From IMG/VR virus record IMGVR_UViG_3300025137_000098, positions 1-38,812 of that record: a stretch of DNA of 38,812 bases; one strand, 5' to 3'. Shown piece by piece: positions 28,047 to 36,118 of this stretch. The notes under the pieces are model-generated. The model did no database searches and had not been told where the DNA came from. It saw nothing but the letters and a program-made list of their open reading frames with translations. This stretch comes from a virus. The position numbers and the translations under genes were made by a program. The first letter of the stretch is position 1, and each line of letters opens with the position of its first letter.

Positions 28047-30023
28047 TTATTGGCCCCCCCCTAAAGCGTCTCTGATTGCCCCGTCGTAAGCTTCTTGTTG
28101 TTCAGGGGTCCGAGTTACGGTTCCGCTGAAAGCTTTAAGCCTTTGAATCATTTCCCAAGCAATTGCTCGGCCTGACTGCGCCCGAGCCAACTCGGAGTCG
28201 CTGTACCCTGTTGGTTTTCGAATAACGTCGTGATTCCGCCGCCATATAAAGGTGTAGCCCTCGTAAAGAGATTTTAACTTGTTCCTTGCCGCCTGCTCGC
28301 TGTTCCCCAAAAATCCGGGTTGGGCAAAGCGGTCCCTATACGTGTCCAGTTCTTTTTGATTAAGCCTTGGGGTTGAGCTAAGGCCAACGGACCCCATTGA
28401 CGCGAGAAGTTCTAATGTGTTGTTTGCTTGGGCAACATCCCCGCCAAAAGTTTCCCCACCAGTAAATTTGGAAACAAGATTACCCAAGCCGCCGTAACCT
28501 TGAGTGAATAAGTCCAGTTTTTTAATAGCTTCCTCAATGGGCATGCCGTTTCTTGAGCTGCCAAGAAGAATGCCCATTTCTTCTAATCTTTCTTGTTCCG
28601 CCTCCATCCGCTGCCTGTAACGGGCATACTCTTCGGGGTCGTCTCCTTCAGATATAGGCACAATACTGGAAACAACAGCGCGGACATCTCCGTCAGCAAT
28701 GCTTTCGGTAATGCGTTGGGCCTCCTGCGACATCCGGAACTTTCCAAACGTGTCGTAGGCCGTCTCCGGGGCTATTTGAATCCAATTCGACAACTCTCCG
28801 CGGGGGAGTATCGCACCCGTGTTCAGGTCCACCACCTCGTCGCCTTTTTGCCCAAGGTACTTAATCGTCGGGGTAAGTCCGGCCCCGCCTAAGCCCATGT
28901 ACATTTTACCGGCCATCTCATTCGGCGGAGCCTCATACTTCCGAAGGGACCCGGCATATTTTTTATATTCTGCCGCTGTAAGCGCTATGGGATCACCCGG
29001 ATTAAACGTCTTTTCGACGGGCACACCATTTTGGACCACCGTCATTGTAAACGGCGCGTTCACCGTGTAAAACTCAGGTGTGCTCGCCGCTAAGGCCTGC
29101 TCCGCGCGTTGGACTGCGAGCATTCCAGATTTATAGTCGGCATCGGTGTCAAGGGCCCGTTCCCGCAGCTCTATATCCGCGTCTTTGTACTTTGCGTCAA
29201 ATTCGCGTTGTATCCGGTTTCGTTCCTCTTCCAGTCTTGAGCCAAGCATAAGGCGACCGCGCTGGAGTTCATCTCCGGCGTCCAATTTCCGAAGTTCGTA
29301 TCCGTTGAGTACGTTGTCACGCGTCAGCGTATCTTCGAACGCAGCTTGCCGGTTGGTAACCGCATGCTCTTGTTGAAGTTCCGCTAATGCCGTTTGGAGT
29401 TTCCCCCGAGCCTGAACTTGGGCCATCCCTTGAGTCCCTGTCAGATTGGCGAGGTCAAGGCGCAGGGCCCTATCTAATTCGCTCAACCGCGCGGCATGGT
29501 CACGAACGGTTTCGTTTTCCGTCCGCTTAAAAGATTGAGCATCAATCGCGCTGGCACCTTGGATAGCGCCTTGCAGTAAAAGGTTGTTCCGACGGTCTAG
29601 GGACTCCCGGCGGTGTTGAACTTCCCCCTGTGCAGCGCTAAGTGCCGCCGTTTTAGGGACGGACTTCAGTGCATTGAAGGCAGCAATTTTCTCAGACACC
29701 GTTTGAGGCAGCGCGGAAGCCGCGCCCGCAAAACGAGAAGCCAAAGACCCCCGCATCTGCTGCCCTGTTCGAGGATCAACATTCGACGCAAGGTTTAGAC
29801 CTGCCGCAGCAACGTCAAAAAGAATTTGAGACTGTGTGGACGATTTAGCGTTAGGGTCCGTCAAAACCTCTTCGTAAAAAGGAAGGATTTCACCATACAC
29901 CCCTTTAATGTCTTTAGGAGAATAGGTCTCTCCCGCCGCGCTTACGCCCTGCATTGCACGCCGGACATTTGCGTAAGGTTGGAGACTTCCTACGCCGCCA
30001 CTTTCGCTTTCTGATTCGGACAT
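28047..30023 (-). CDS. Virion-like protein with central coiled coil (658 residues)
   Basis: No enzyme domain is seen. It begins MSESESESGGVGSLQPYANV. Residues about 60-100 (STQSQILFDVAAAGLNLASN, then RGSLASRFAGAASALPQ) are Ala-rich helices. Residues 150-320 are long charged helices (LEEERNRIQREFDAKYKDAD) fit for a coiled coil. A short beta region (FYTVNAPFTMTVVQNGVPVEKTFN) and more helices follow. This resembles internal or tail-tube-associated proteins of marine podoviruses. It lies with no gap between the 369- and 1466-residue genes and likely works with the latter in DNA ejection. Confidence 0.72.
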   Translation of the reverse strand: MSESESESGGVGSLQPYANVRRAMQGVSAAGETYSPKDIKGVYGEILPFYEEVLTDPNAKSSTQSQILFDVAAAGLNLASNVDPRTGQQMRGSLASRFAGAASALPQTVSEKIAAFNALKSVPKTAALSAAQGEVQHRRESLDRRNNLLLQGAIQGASAIDAQSFKRTENETVRDHAARLSELDRALRLDLANLTGTQGMAQVQARGKLQTALAELQQEHAVTNRQAAFEDTLTRDNVLNGYELRKLDAGDELQRGRLMLGSRLEEERNRIQREFDAKYKDADIELRERALDTDADYKSGMLAVQRAEQALAASTPEFYTVNAPFTMTVVQNGVPVEKTFNPGDPIALTAAEYKKYAGSLRKYEAPPNEMAGKMYMGLGGAGLTPTIKYLGQKGDEVVDLNTGAILPRGELSNWIQIAPETAYDTFGKFRMSQEAQRITESIADGDVRAVVSSIVPISEGDDPEEYARYRQRMEAEQERLEEMGILLGSSRNGMPIEEAIKKLDLFTQGYGGLGNLVSKFTGGETFGGDVAQANNTLELLASMGSVGLSSTPRLNQKELDTYRDRFAQPGFLGNSEQAARNKLKSLYEGYTFIWRRNHDVIRKPTGYSDSELARAQSGRAIAWEMIQRLKAFSGTVTRTPEQQEAYDGAIRDALGGGQ

Positions 30024-31133
30024 TTAGACCATTCCTTGCATCGGCGGCTGCGGCGTGTTCGCCAGCGACATTACTCCTCCAGACATATCACCCTGTACCG
30101 GAGTTGTCATCTGTTCCGCGGCCAGCGGGCCAATCCCACCGTCTACCGGCATGCCGCCGGGAGCCGTGGGCTCCGGTGCGGAGGCCATCATCATGACGGG
30201 CTGCAACAGCGCTAAAACGGATTCCGGAGTCTGGGCCGCGTCTTCTGGACCGACCAACTGAGCAAGTTCCTCGCGACGGGCCTCCACAGGGGCCTGATCG
30301 CCACGGGTCATGTTCATCATCTCGCCGTAGTTTTCTGCCGTCTCGGGGTCACCAAAACCCTGAGCGCCCTGCTCGATCATAGCACCCATTTCGGGGGTTC
30401 CCGAAGCGGCCATAGCCTCCATGACAACGCCCTGCTCGGACGGCGGAAGGGCTGCTGCGGCGGCAGGCATTTCCTGCGCCATCGAAGCCATGTCCTGCGG
30501 CATCACCATTCCCGGGCCACCGTCTTGGCGACGGATTACGACGCCGCCGTTGCGATAGCGGGGTACCATGTTTCTGGGGTCCATTTCCATATCACCGCGA
30601 GGCGGGAAGGTGTTCTGCCCCGGGTCCGGCTGCATGTCCCGGAAATACTCCGGGCTCATCTGGACCGGCGGCGCAAGCTCTTGAGACGGCGGAGGAGGGA
30701 AACCACCAAGCATGCCCGCTCCTTCTTCTTCGCCCGTGGTCATCGGTCCAAGCATAGAAGGCGGCATGGGGACGTAGCCGCTCTGCCCGCGCGGCCCTGC
30801 CGGGGACACGGTGTTTGGCCCGGTGACGCCCTCTCGCATCATCATCTGCTGCGCCGCGTTAATTTCGGCAATTTCTTCCTGAGAAGGCGCACGCCCATAC
30901 TTGTCAAAGAAGGCTGTAATTGCAGCTTGCAGTGCGGGATTGCCGCCCTGTTGCATATAAACGGGTCCGCCGCCGCCGTACTGCATGGGGGCAACGCCAC
31001 CACCACCGCCGTACTGCATGGGCTGAACTCCACCACCATACTGCATGGGTTGAACTCCACCACCGTACTGCATGGGTTGAACTCCACCACCGTACTGGAA
31101 CATCTGTCGATTCATTACGCCGCGATTCATCAT
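30024..31133 (-). CDS. Repeat-bearing virion-like protein (QYGGGVQPM repeats)
   Basis: The N-terminus MMNRGVMNRQMFQYGGG is followed by about four copies of QYGGGVQPM or close variants, then GGGGGVAPMQYGGGG. Residues about 65-90 form a helix pair (AITAFFDKYGRAPSQEEIAE). The remainder is Met/Pro/Gly/Ala-rich and includes the RNGGVVIRRQDGG tag near residue 195. The protein ends LANTPQPPMQGMV. Low complexity suggests a flexible virion or scaffolding component rather than an enzyme. The ATG overlaps the preceding stop (ATGA). Confidence 0.72.
   Translation of the reverse strand: MMNRGVMNRQMFQYGGGVQPMQYGGGVQPMQYGGGVQPMQYGGGGGVAPMQYGGGGPVYMQQGGNPALQAAITAFFDKYGRAPSQEEIAEINAAQQMMMREGVTGPNTVSPAGPRGQSGYVPMPPSMLGPMTTGEEEGAGMLGGFPPPPSQELAPPVQMSPEYFRDMQPDPGQNTFPPRGDMEMDPRNMVPRYRNGGVVIRRQDGGPGMVMPQDMASMAQEMPAAAAALPPSEQGVVMEAMAASGTPEMGAMIEQGAQGFGDPETAENYGEMMNMTRGDQAPVEARREELAQLVGPEDAAQTPESVLALLQPVMMMASAPEPTAPGGMPVDGGIGPLAAEQMTTPVQGDMSGGVMSLANTPQPPMQGMV
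30970..31099. repeat. 27-base tandem repeat array inside a virion gene
   Basis: About four copies of a 27-base unit (containing CCACCGTACTGCATGGG on plus) encode QYGGGVQPM-like peptides. Copies near the gene start are almost identical; those further in are degenerate. The array can change copy number by slippage or recombination. Confidence 0.85.
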
Positions 31134-32125
31134 CCGAATAGTCCTGACTTTGCTACACCTGCCGCTGCCCCGAGTCCCGCAATGCCAAGGCCCAGATACT
31201 GCTGGGCCGGGGACACTGCCGGGGAAGCTGCCGCGGAAATTGTCTGTTGAGAGGAGGGAGCGCCCTTATAAATATCCGAAAGGAAGGAAACGCGTTGATA
31301 GGGCTCATATAATTGGGCCAATTCGCTCTGCCGCTGGGCCTCGAGTTCGGCCTGCTGCTGCTGTTGCTGCTGCTGTCCCATTTGGAAAACGCCCTGCTGT
31401 TCGGCCAGAAGTCGGTCCGAAAGGGTCTCCCCGAGAGCAGATTGGCGCAGGCCAAGGGTGCCCAGAGCCTCGCCGCTTTGGAGCCCAAGGGTGCCCATAG
31501 CTTGACCCGCCTGCAACCCCATCGAGCCAATCTGCTGACCGCCCTGCTGACGGCGAAGCATCTCATTCTGAGCCGCGGACTGAGCCTGAAGGAAATTCTG
31601 GGCTTGCGATTGCGCGAGGGCCGTGGCGCGATTTCGGTTGTTCTCGCTCGTCACAATGGCCGCGCGGCCACCGCCATACGCACCCGCACCCGCGGCTTGT
31701 AGGCCCTGCTGGGCGTCTTGAATGTTATAGGTCCGGTTGATCTCGTCCTGAAGCGCACCCTGATAGGGGTTCATATACGAGGAAATCATCTCCGCGGTCA
31801 GCGGACCAGAGCCCTGACTAATCATCTGCTGGCCGGTGGCCACGCCGGGCTGGATGTAATTGCTTGCGGCTTGCTGCGCACCGGTGATGGGAGAGTAAGC
31901 ATCCCCCATCGTCTGGCCACCTTGCTCAATATATGGTCGGTAGGCTCCAATGCCCTGTTCAGCGAGGGTGAAAGCTGCTTCCTGAAGGCCGGACGGAGCG
32001 GCCACCTGCTGGAAAGGGAGAGAAATAGGCTGGTCAGCAAGTGTTCTTGCCGACTCCATCAGGCCCAGCTTTAGGGCCTCTACTTCCGGGGCTTCCCGTT
32101 GGATAATTTCTTGTGTTTCAGCCAT
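31130..32125 (-). CDS. Gln/Ala/Gly-rich virion-associated protein (331 residues)
   Basis: The MNPYQGALQDEINRTYN region, followed by GAGAYGGGRAAIVTSENNRN, is a signature I know from marine-phage virion proteins annotated only as hypothetical. Residues about 195-235 repeat MGLQAG, LGLQSG and LGLRQS, then comes a poly-Gln run (MGQQQQQQQQAELEAQRQSE) in a coiled-coil context. The C-terminus is Gly/Ala hydrophobic (YLGLGIAGLGAAAGVAKSGLFG). Likely a structural or ejection component. It overlaps the following gene by 4 bases and the preceding by 1. Confidence 0.72.
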   Translation of the reverse strand: MAETQEIIQREAPEVEALKLGLMESARTLADQPISLPFQQVAAPSGLQEAAFTLAEQGIGAYRPYIEQGGQTMGDAYSPITGAQQAASNYIQPGVATGQQMISQGSGPLTAEMISSYMNPYQGALQDEINRTYNIQDAQQGLQAAGAGAYGGGRAAIVTSENNRNRATALAQSQAQNFLQAQSAAQNEMLRRQQGGQQIGSMGLQAGQAMGTLGLQSGEALGTLGLRQSALGETLSDRLLAEQQGVFQMGQQQQQQQQAELEAQRQSELAQLYEPYQRVSFLSDIYKGAPSSQQTISAAASPAVSPAQQYLGLGIAGLGAAAGVAKSGLFG

Positions 32126-33744
32126 TAGGACATTGCCCTTTCGCGCCGCTCAAGGCCACGCATCATATCATACATGTTATTGATGCCACCCGCACCATTT
32201 ACGGCGTCGGTAGTCATCACAAATTCGCCCGGCATCAACATCGCTCGGACGCTGTCTTGGCCGGGTACGCCCTCGTTGGGCATGATCCCACCGGTTCGAC
32301 GGGGGTAGACCTCGCCGCCGTCAGCCAACGGACGAACGAACGGGTTTTGACGCTGCTGCTGCTCAACAAGGGCCGCGAGCCGTGCGCGGTCTTCCGGGGT
32401 GTTAAACCGGGAGGCCACGGTGTATCCGTCGTTGGCGCTGACGTTCGGGTAGTTGACCGTCGTAGCGGTGTTACTCAAAGCATATTTCTCGGGGTCCGCG
32501 GCGAACAGGTCCGCGCCCGTCGGCTGTCCAGAGACAAGGTTAAGCTGTTCTTCCGGTGGCGTGTCGAACATGCCGCCAAGATAAGCCGCACCTCCCGCAA
32601 GGAGCCCAGCAGGGCCGTACTGGCGGAGCATGCTGGGACCGGAGTCGGCCACAAGGTCTCTGGCGATTGCGAGCCGTTCCACACTGTCTAATCCGGCGTA
32701 CGCCGGATTTCCAGACACTGTCGTCACAGCGTCCCCAAGGTCCATCTTGCTGCCGCCGAACATCGCACGCTCCGCGCTGTCCAAGCTTGGGTTGTTCAAG
32801 AAACTCCCCACATCTTGGGAAAAGCTTGTGGGCTGTGGGGTGTTGCCGGGAAGCGGAGTATACACGTCGCCCGCAGGAGGGGGCCCGAAGCCTGCGTTCA
32901 TTTCGATGTCGGCAGCGGCGGCTCTTTGGGCCTCCGTCAGGGAAAGTTTGTCCGTCACGGCATCTGTGCTCTCTCCCCCAAACATCTCGTCGTAGCGCGC
33001 CGCGCCCGTGCCGAAGAGGTCGCCCTTCTGGAAGAAGGTGCGGTCGTTAAAAGTCTTGGTAATAGCAGAACCCGTCTTGCCCAATCGGCCAACGGGGTCG
33101 CTGACCGCGCCCTTCACGTTTTGACCAAACGTGCCTTGACCAGTGAAACCTGCCGTAACAGCGCCAACGCCAGCGGAAATAGCCGCCGCCTTCAAGGCGT
33201 CGCCCATGTCGCCGCCGCTAATGAAGCTGGCGATGCCGGAACCCAAAGCCGCACCGAATACGGGGCCCAATGGCGTGGCTGCAAGAACAATAGGCAGAAC
33301 AATAGGTGCCGCCTTTTTGACGACGCTTTTTACGGCTTTGAAAGCACTGGAAAAGAACCCAAACTCCATAAGGCCCGTTTCAGGGTTGATGGAGTTCGCC
33401 GTAGAACCGACGACATACTGCTCGGGGTCTTCAATACCCATCTCTCGAAGATGGGAAAAGATGGATTCCCGAAGCTCTGGGCTCCGCTCAATCAAAGGGG
33501 CGGGAACAACCAGTTCGCCGGGAGCCATGTGCGCTACAAAACGGTCGCCGCCGCGGCCATACTGAGCCATGCGCCGGGAGACCTCTTGAAACTCTGCAAT
33601 GCCGGAGGTGCCAAAACTGTTGGCCGCTTCCTGACGAGCGAGTTCTTCAAACTCGGCGTCAGACATCACAAAACCGGCAATACCGCCGTCCGGAATTTCT
33701 TCCTCAAATTCTGCGTCTGCTCGTAAAAGGGCCGTTTTTGACAT
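32125..33744 (-). CDS. Virion-like protein with PGEFV motifs and a membrane-active stretch
   Basis: The 539-residue protein starts at the ATG at 33744, overlapping the preceding stop as TAATG; a longer frame is rejected. GDRFVAHMAPGELVVP (residue about 66) and, near the C-terminus, MLMPGEFVMTTDAVNGAGG repeat a P-G-E-(F/L)-V motif common in phage tail or internal proteins. Residues about 128-200 have an amphipathic Lys helix (SAFKAVKSVVKKAAPIVLPI), then a Gly/Ala zipper-like hydrophobic run (PLGPVFGAALGSGIASFISG), resembling pore-forming segments. LADGGEVYPRRTGG near residue 480 is the shared Gly tag. Role: probably virion or ejection, not enzymatic. Confidence 0.72.
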   Translation of the reverse strand: MSKTALLRADAEFEEEIPDGGIAGFVMSDAEFEELARQEAANSFGTSGIAEFQEVSRRMAQYGRGGDRFVAHMAPGELVVPAPLIERSPELRESIFSHLREMGIEDPEQYVVGSTANSINPETGLMEFGFFSSAFKAVKSVVKKAAPIVLPIVLAATPLGPVFGAALGSGIASFISGGDMGDALKAAAISAGVGAVTAGFTGQGTFGQNVKGAVSDPVGRLGKTGSAITKTFNDRTFFQKGDLFGTGAARYDEMFGGESTDAVTDKLSLTEAQRAAAADIEMNAGFGPPPAGDVYTPLPGNTPQPTSFSQDVGSFLNNPSLDSAERAMFGGSKMDLGDAVTTVSGNPAYAGLDSVERLAIARDLVADSGPSMLRQYGPAGLLAGGAAYLGGMFDTPPEEQLNLVSGQPTGADLFAADPEKYALSNTATTVNYPNVSANDGYTVASRFNTPEDRARLAALVEQQQRQNPFVRPLADGGEVYPRRTGGIMPNEGVPGQDSVRAMLMPGEFVMTTDAVNGAGGINNMYDMMRGLERRERAMS

Positions 33745-33977
33745 TATCCTGCTCCGCCGCCCAATGCTTCGGGCACTGTTACTTGTATGAATATACTTTT
33801 TTCTTCGCTGCCAGTCCACGCATTACCGCAAGACGGACAATTTCCGCTAGGATAGCTGAGAATTTCCTCCGGCGCATCCACTAGGTTATCACAAGAAGCG
33901 CATTTCACCGCTTCGCGAGACGTAGAAGGGCTCCAACGTGAGCCGTCACCCATTACAATTACATCAGAACCAGACAT
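33744..33977 (-). CDS. 77-residue zinc-ribbon protein
   Basis: VKCASCDNLVDAPEEILSYP followed by SGNCPSCGNAW gives two CxxC knuckles 17 residues apart, a compact zinc ribbon. The start reads MSGSDVIVMGDGSRWSPSTS and the end is beta-like (SIFIQVTVPEALGG). It is inside the virion run, between two structural genes, coupled as TAATG to the next. Possibly a small virion or assembly protein; no specific role is known. Confidence 0.75.
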   Translation of the reverse strand: MSGSDVIVMGDGSRWSPSTSREAVKCASCDNLVDAPEEILSYPSGNCPSCGNAWTGSEEKSIFIQVTVPEALGGGAG

Positions 33978-33984
33978 TTAACAC

Positions 33985-34281
33985 CTATGGTGTAGACACC
34001 GTAACGGTACCAACCGTTGCCGTGGCACTTGAACCCGCCACATGCGGGGCATAAAGAAGTGAAACCTTAACAAAACCACCTACTTGAAACAAAGCACCCT
34101 GCTCCAGACCCACATCGTTTGTCGAGAGCGCTGTATAGGTACCTGTAGTTGCCCGCATCTGGCCCGGCTGCTGCATCTGGACGACGTAGGACGTTAAAGA
34201 ACGCACCATGTCCGAGAAATAGGTGACGCTATAGGTCTCCGGGGGAACCGCAAAACGGGGTGGTACAAGCTCGCGAGACAT
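33985..34281 (-). CDS. 98-residue beta-rich virion-like protein
   Basis: It reads MSRELVPPRFAVPPETYSVT, then a helix (YFSDMVRSLTSYVVQMQQPG) and a beta C-terminus ending VGTVTVSTP. Small proteins of this form follow the gp10-like gene in many marine podovirus-like contigs (my recollection, no search). It overlaps the gp10-like stop by one base (TAATG). Likely a minor structural protein. Confidence 0.72.
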   Translation of the reverse strand: MSRELVPPRFAVPPETYSVTYFSDMVRSLTSYVVQMQQPGQMRATTGTYTALSTNDVGLEQGALFQVGGFVKVSLLYAPHVAGSSATATVGTVTVSTP

Positions 34282-36098
34282 TACTGTCCCCCGTCCGGGC
34301 GTATATCAAGCCGCGGGGAACCCAGCCTCCAAGCTACGCCCAAACCGTCGCTCTCGACGCGCAGACCAAAGGCCCTGCCCCGGGCCCGGATGTTGTTTTG
34401 GGTGGCAGACTGCGCCACCGTCGCGGCCACCGATTTGGTGTATCCCGTACCGGGGAAACGCTCCGTTTTGATGGTAAAGGTAGCCGTCGGGGTCGCGGTG
34501 GCCGCCGAATTGGAAAAACTGATGTCCGGGATCAACCGCCGCGCAAACACGAAGCTGTCGCCCTCACCAATGTCCACCGGGCTAGACTCTATGTAAGCCG
34601 TTAACGCCGAACCGTCGTCATCCGTGCCCAGTTCGTGGTTGTAAAGGTAGCCGTTGGTTGCGCCCGCCACCGGGTACTCTTTCAATCCACGATCCAGCCA
34701 GCACGAACGGCCCAAGGAACCATAATACCAGACGTTCTGCTCGTAGTTGAAGGTGACGTATTTGTCGTTGTCGTCGGAGCTTGCAGAAGGATAATACCAC
34801 GTAACTTCACCAAAAGACGTGTTTACGGAAGCAAAGGTCTTCTCGGCCTGCAAGAAATTAAAGTCGTTGAACACCGTATCTCGGACCGTGCAAGGCAGCG
34901 GCTTAACTTGACCGTCGTACAGGTAGAACTGATTACCGCCAATCCAAAACACCGCGTCCCCCACCGCAACGGCGGCATTAGGCCCCATACTGGTCGTGTT
35001 AGCGCTGATTTGCGTAAGTCCGTATGTAAACGGTGCGCCAATAAACTGCATAGAATACACCGAAGTGTCCGTGAGGATGACCATCTCACGGCGTGTCTCA
35101 ACCACCTGAACGATCTCCGTCCCGCTGCCAATAACCAAGTCTCCGGCGGTGTTTTCAGCCGTCGCAGCCCAATCCGTCGCGTTTTCCTGATCGCTAAACC
35201 GGATCAGCAGCTTGTCCTGAGTGGAGCTCCCCTGCGCGTTACAGCCAAAAGCAATGACGTGCCGGTCTCGGTCCGAAACAAGAACCTGACGTGCCACGGT
35301 TGGCGCGGAGGAACCCAGACTGGATAGCGTGACCCCCCTGCTCGTAAGCCCACCCGTGTAGTCCCAGTAGTAAATCTCTCCATCCCGGATGTTGAAAACA
35401 AGGTCTTCGCCAAAGTTGTCCTGCTTCCAGATGCGTATGGAACCACCGCCCGCTACTACCGTAGCCGCAGAGCCCCACGTGATGCGGCCATAAGTCCCTG
35501 CACCCCAACCCGTGCCGGGGACCACGGTGTCCAGACCAACGTTTATTTGATAGGCGGCCACCACCGAACCACCGCCGTTACCCGTGTCTGAACCGTTCGC
35601 AGTCGCAGCCACCGTGATAGTGTAGGTGTTGACCGAAGGCACCGTCTGTACCTCGTATTCCAGATTAAGCACCGCTGCCGTCACCGTGCCACCAAGGCTT
35701 GCCGCCCCACTGAAGGTCACGTAATCGCCCGGAAGGGCACCGTGGGTTGAGTCCGTCACCGTAACAGTAGAGGAGCCGTTCACCGCTGCAAACGTGGCCG
35801 CACCGGTCGTGGTCGCACGAAGCGGGGTGATGTCGTTATAGTCGCCCCCGACTTCGACGTAAAACTTCTTGTTCGTTCCAACACCTAAAAGTTCGGCATT
35901 GTCTAGTGATCGCCATGCAAAGAGCGACCGTGGCGTCCCAACGAGTGTGTCGTCGCTGTACTTTACCCAGCCGCCTATCTTCTCGGGGAAGCCAAAACGG
36001 AAACGTACCTTGTCCGAGTCATTCCATCCGCCCTCGTTGGAGTAAGCGGTGGTTTCAGTGTTGACCCCCGGGTCGAATTGGAGTTTTGTAAATGGCAT
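34281..36098 (-). CDS. Tail/stopper protein, P22 gp10-like (605 residues)
   Basis: The opening MPFTKLQFDPGVNTETTAYS, then GGWNDSDKVRFRFGFPEKIG, is the start typical of marine homologues of P22 gp10, the packaged-DNA stabilisation or tail-hub protein that closes the portal. Repeated beta-propeller-like segments follow, with WKQDNFGEDLVFNIRDGEIY, YYWDYTGG, VLVSDRDRHVIAFG and VFWIGGNQFYLYDG. An inserted Ig-like beta domain occupies residues about 95-190 (Thr/Val/Gly-rich, TVTVTDSTHGALPGDYVTFS). This supports a short-tailed virion. ATG start; downstream genes coupled. Confidence 0.85.
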   Translation of the reverse strand: MPFTKLQFDPGVNTETTAYSNEGGWNDSDKVRFRFGFPEKIGGWVKYSDDTLVGTPRSLFAWRSLDNAELLGVGTNKKFYVEVGGDYNDITPLRATTTGAATFAAVNGSSTVTVTDSTHGALPGDYVTFSGAASLGGTVTAAVLNLEYEVQTVPSVNTYTITVAATANGSDTGNGGGSVVAAYQINVGLDTVVPGTGWGAGTYGRITWGSAATVVAGGGSIRIWKQDNFGEDLVFNIRDGEIYYWDYTGGLTSRGVTLSSLGSSAPTVARQVLVSDRDRHVIAFGCNAQGSSTQDKLLIRFSDQENATDWAATAENTAGDLVIGSGTEIVQVVETRREMVILTDTSVYSMQFIGAPFTYGLTQISANTTSMGPNAAVAVGDAVFWIGGNQFYLYDGQVKPLPCTVRDTVFNDFNFLQAEKTFASVNTSFGEVTWYYPSASSDDNDKYVTFNYEQNVWYYGSLGRSCWLDRGLKEYPVAGATNGYLYNHELGTDDDGSALTAYIESSPVDIGEGDSFVFARRLIPDISFSNSAATATPTATFTIKTERFPGTGYTKSVAATVAQSATQNNIRARGRAFGLRVESDGLGVAWRLGSPRLDIRPDGGQ

Positions 36099-36118
36099 AA
36101 TTCAATCCAAATCGCGTG

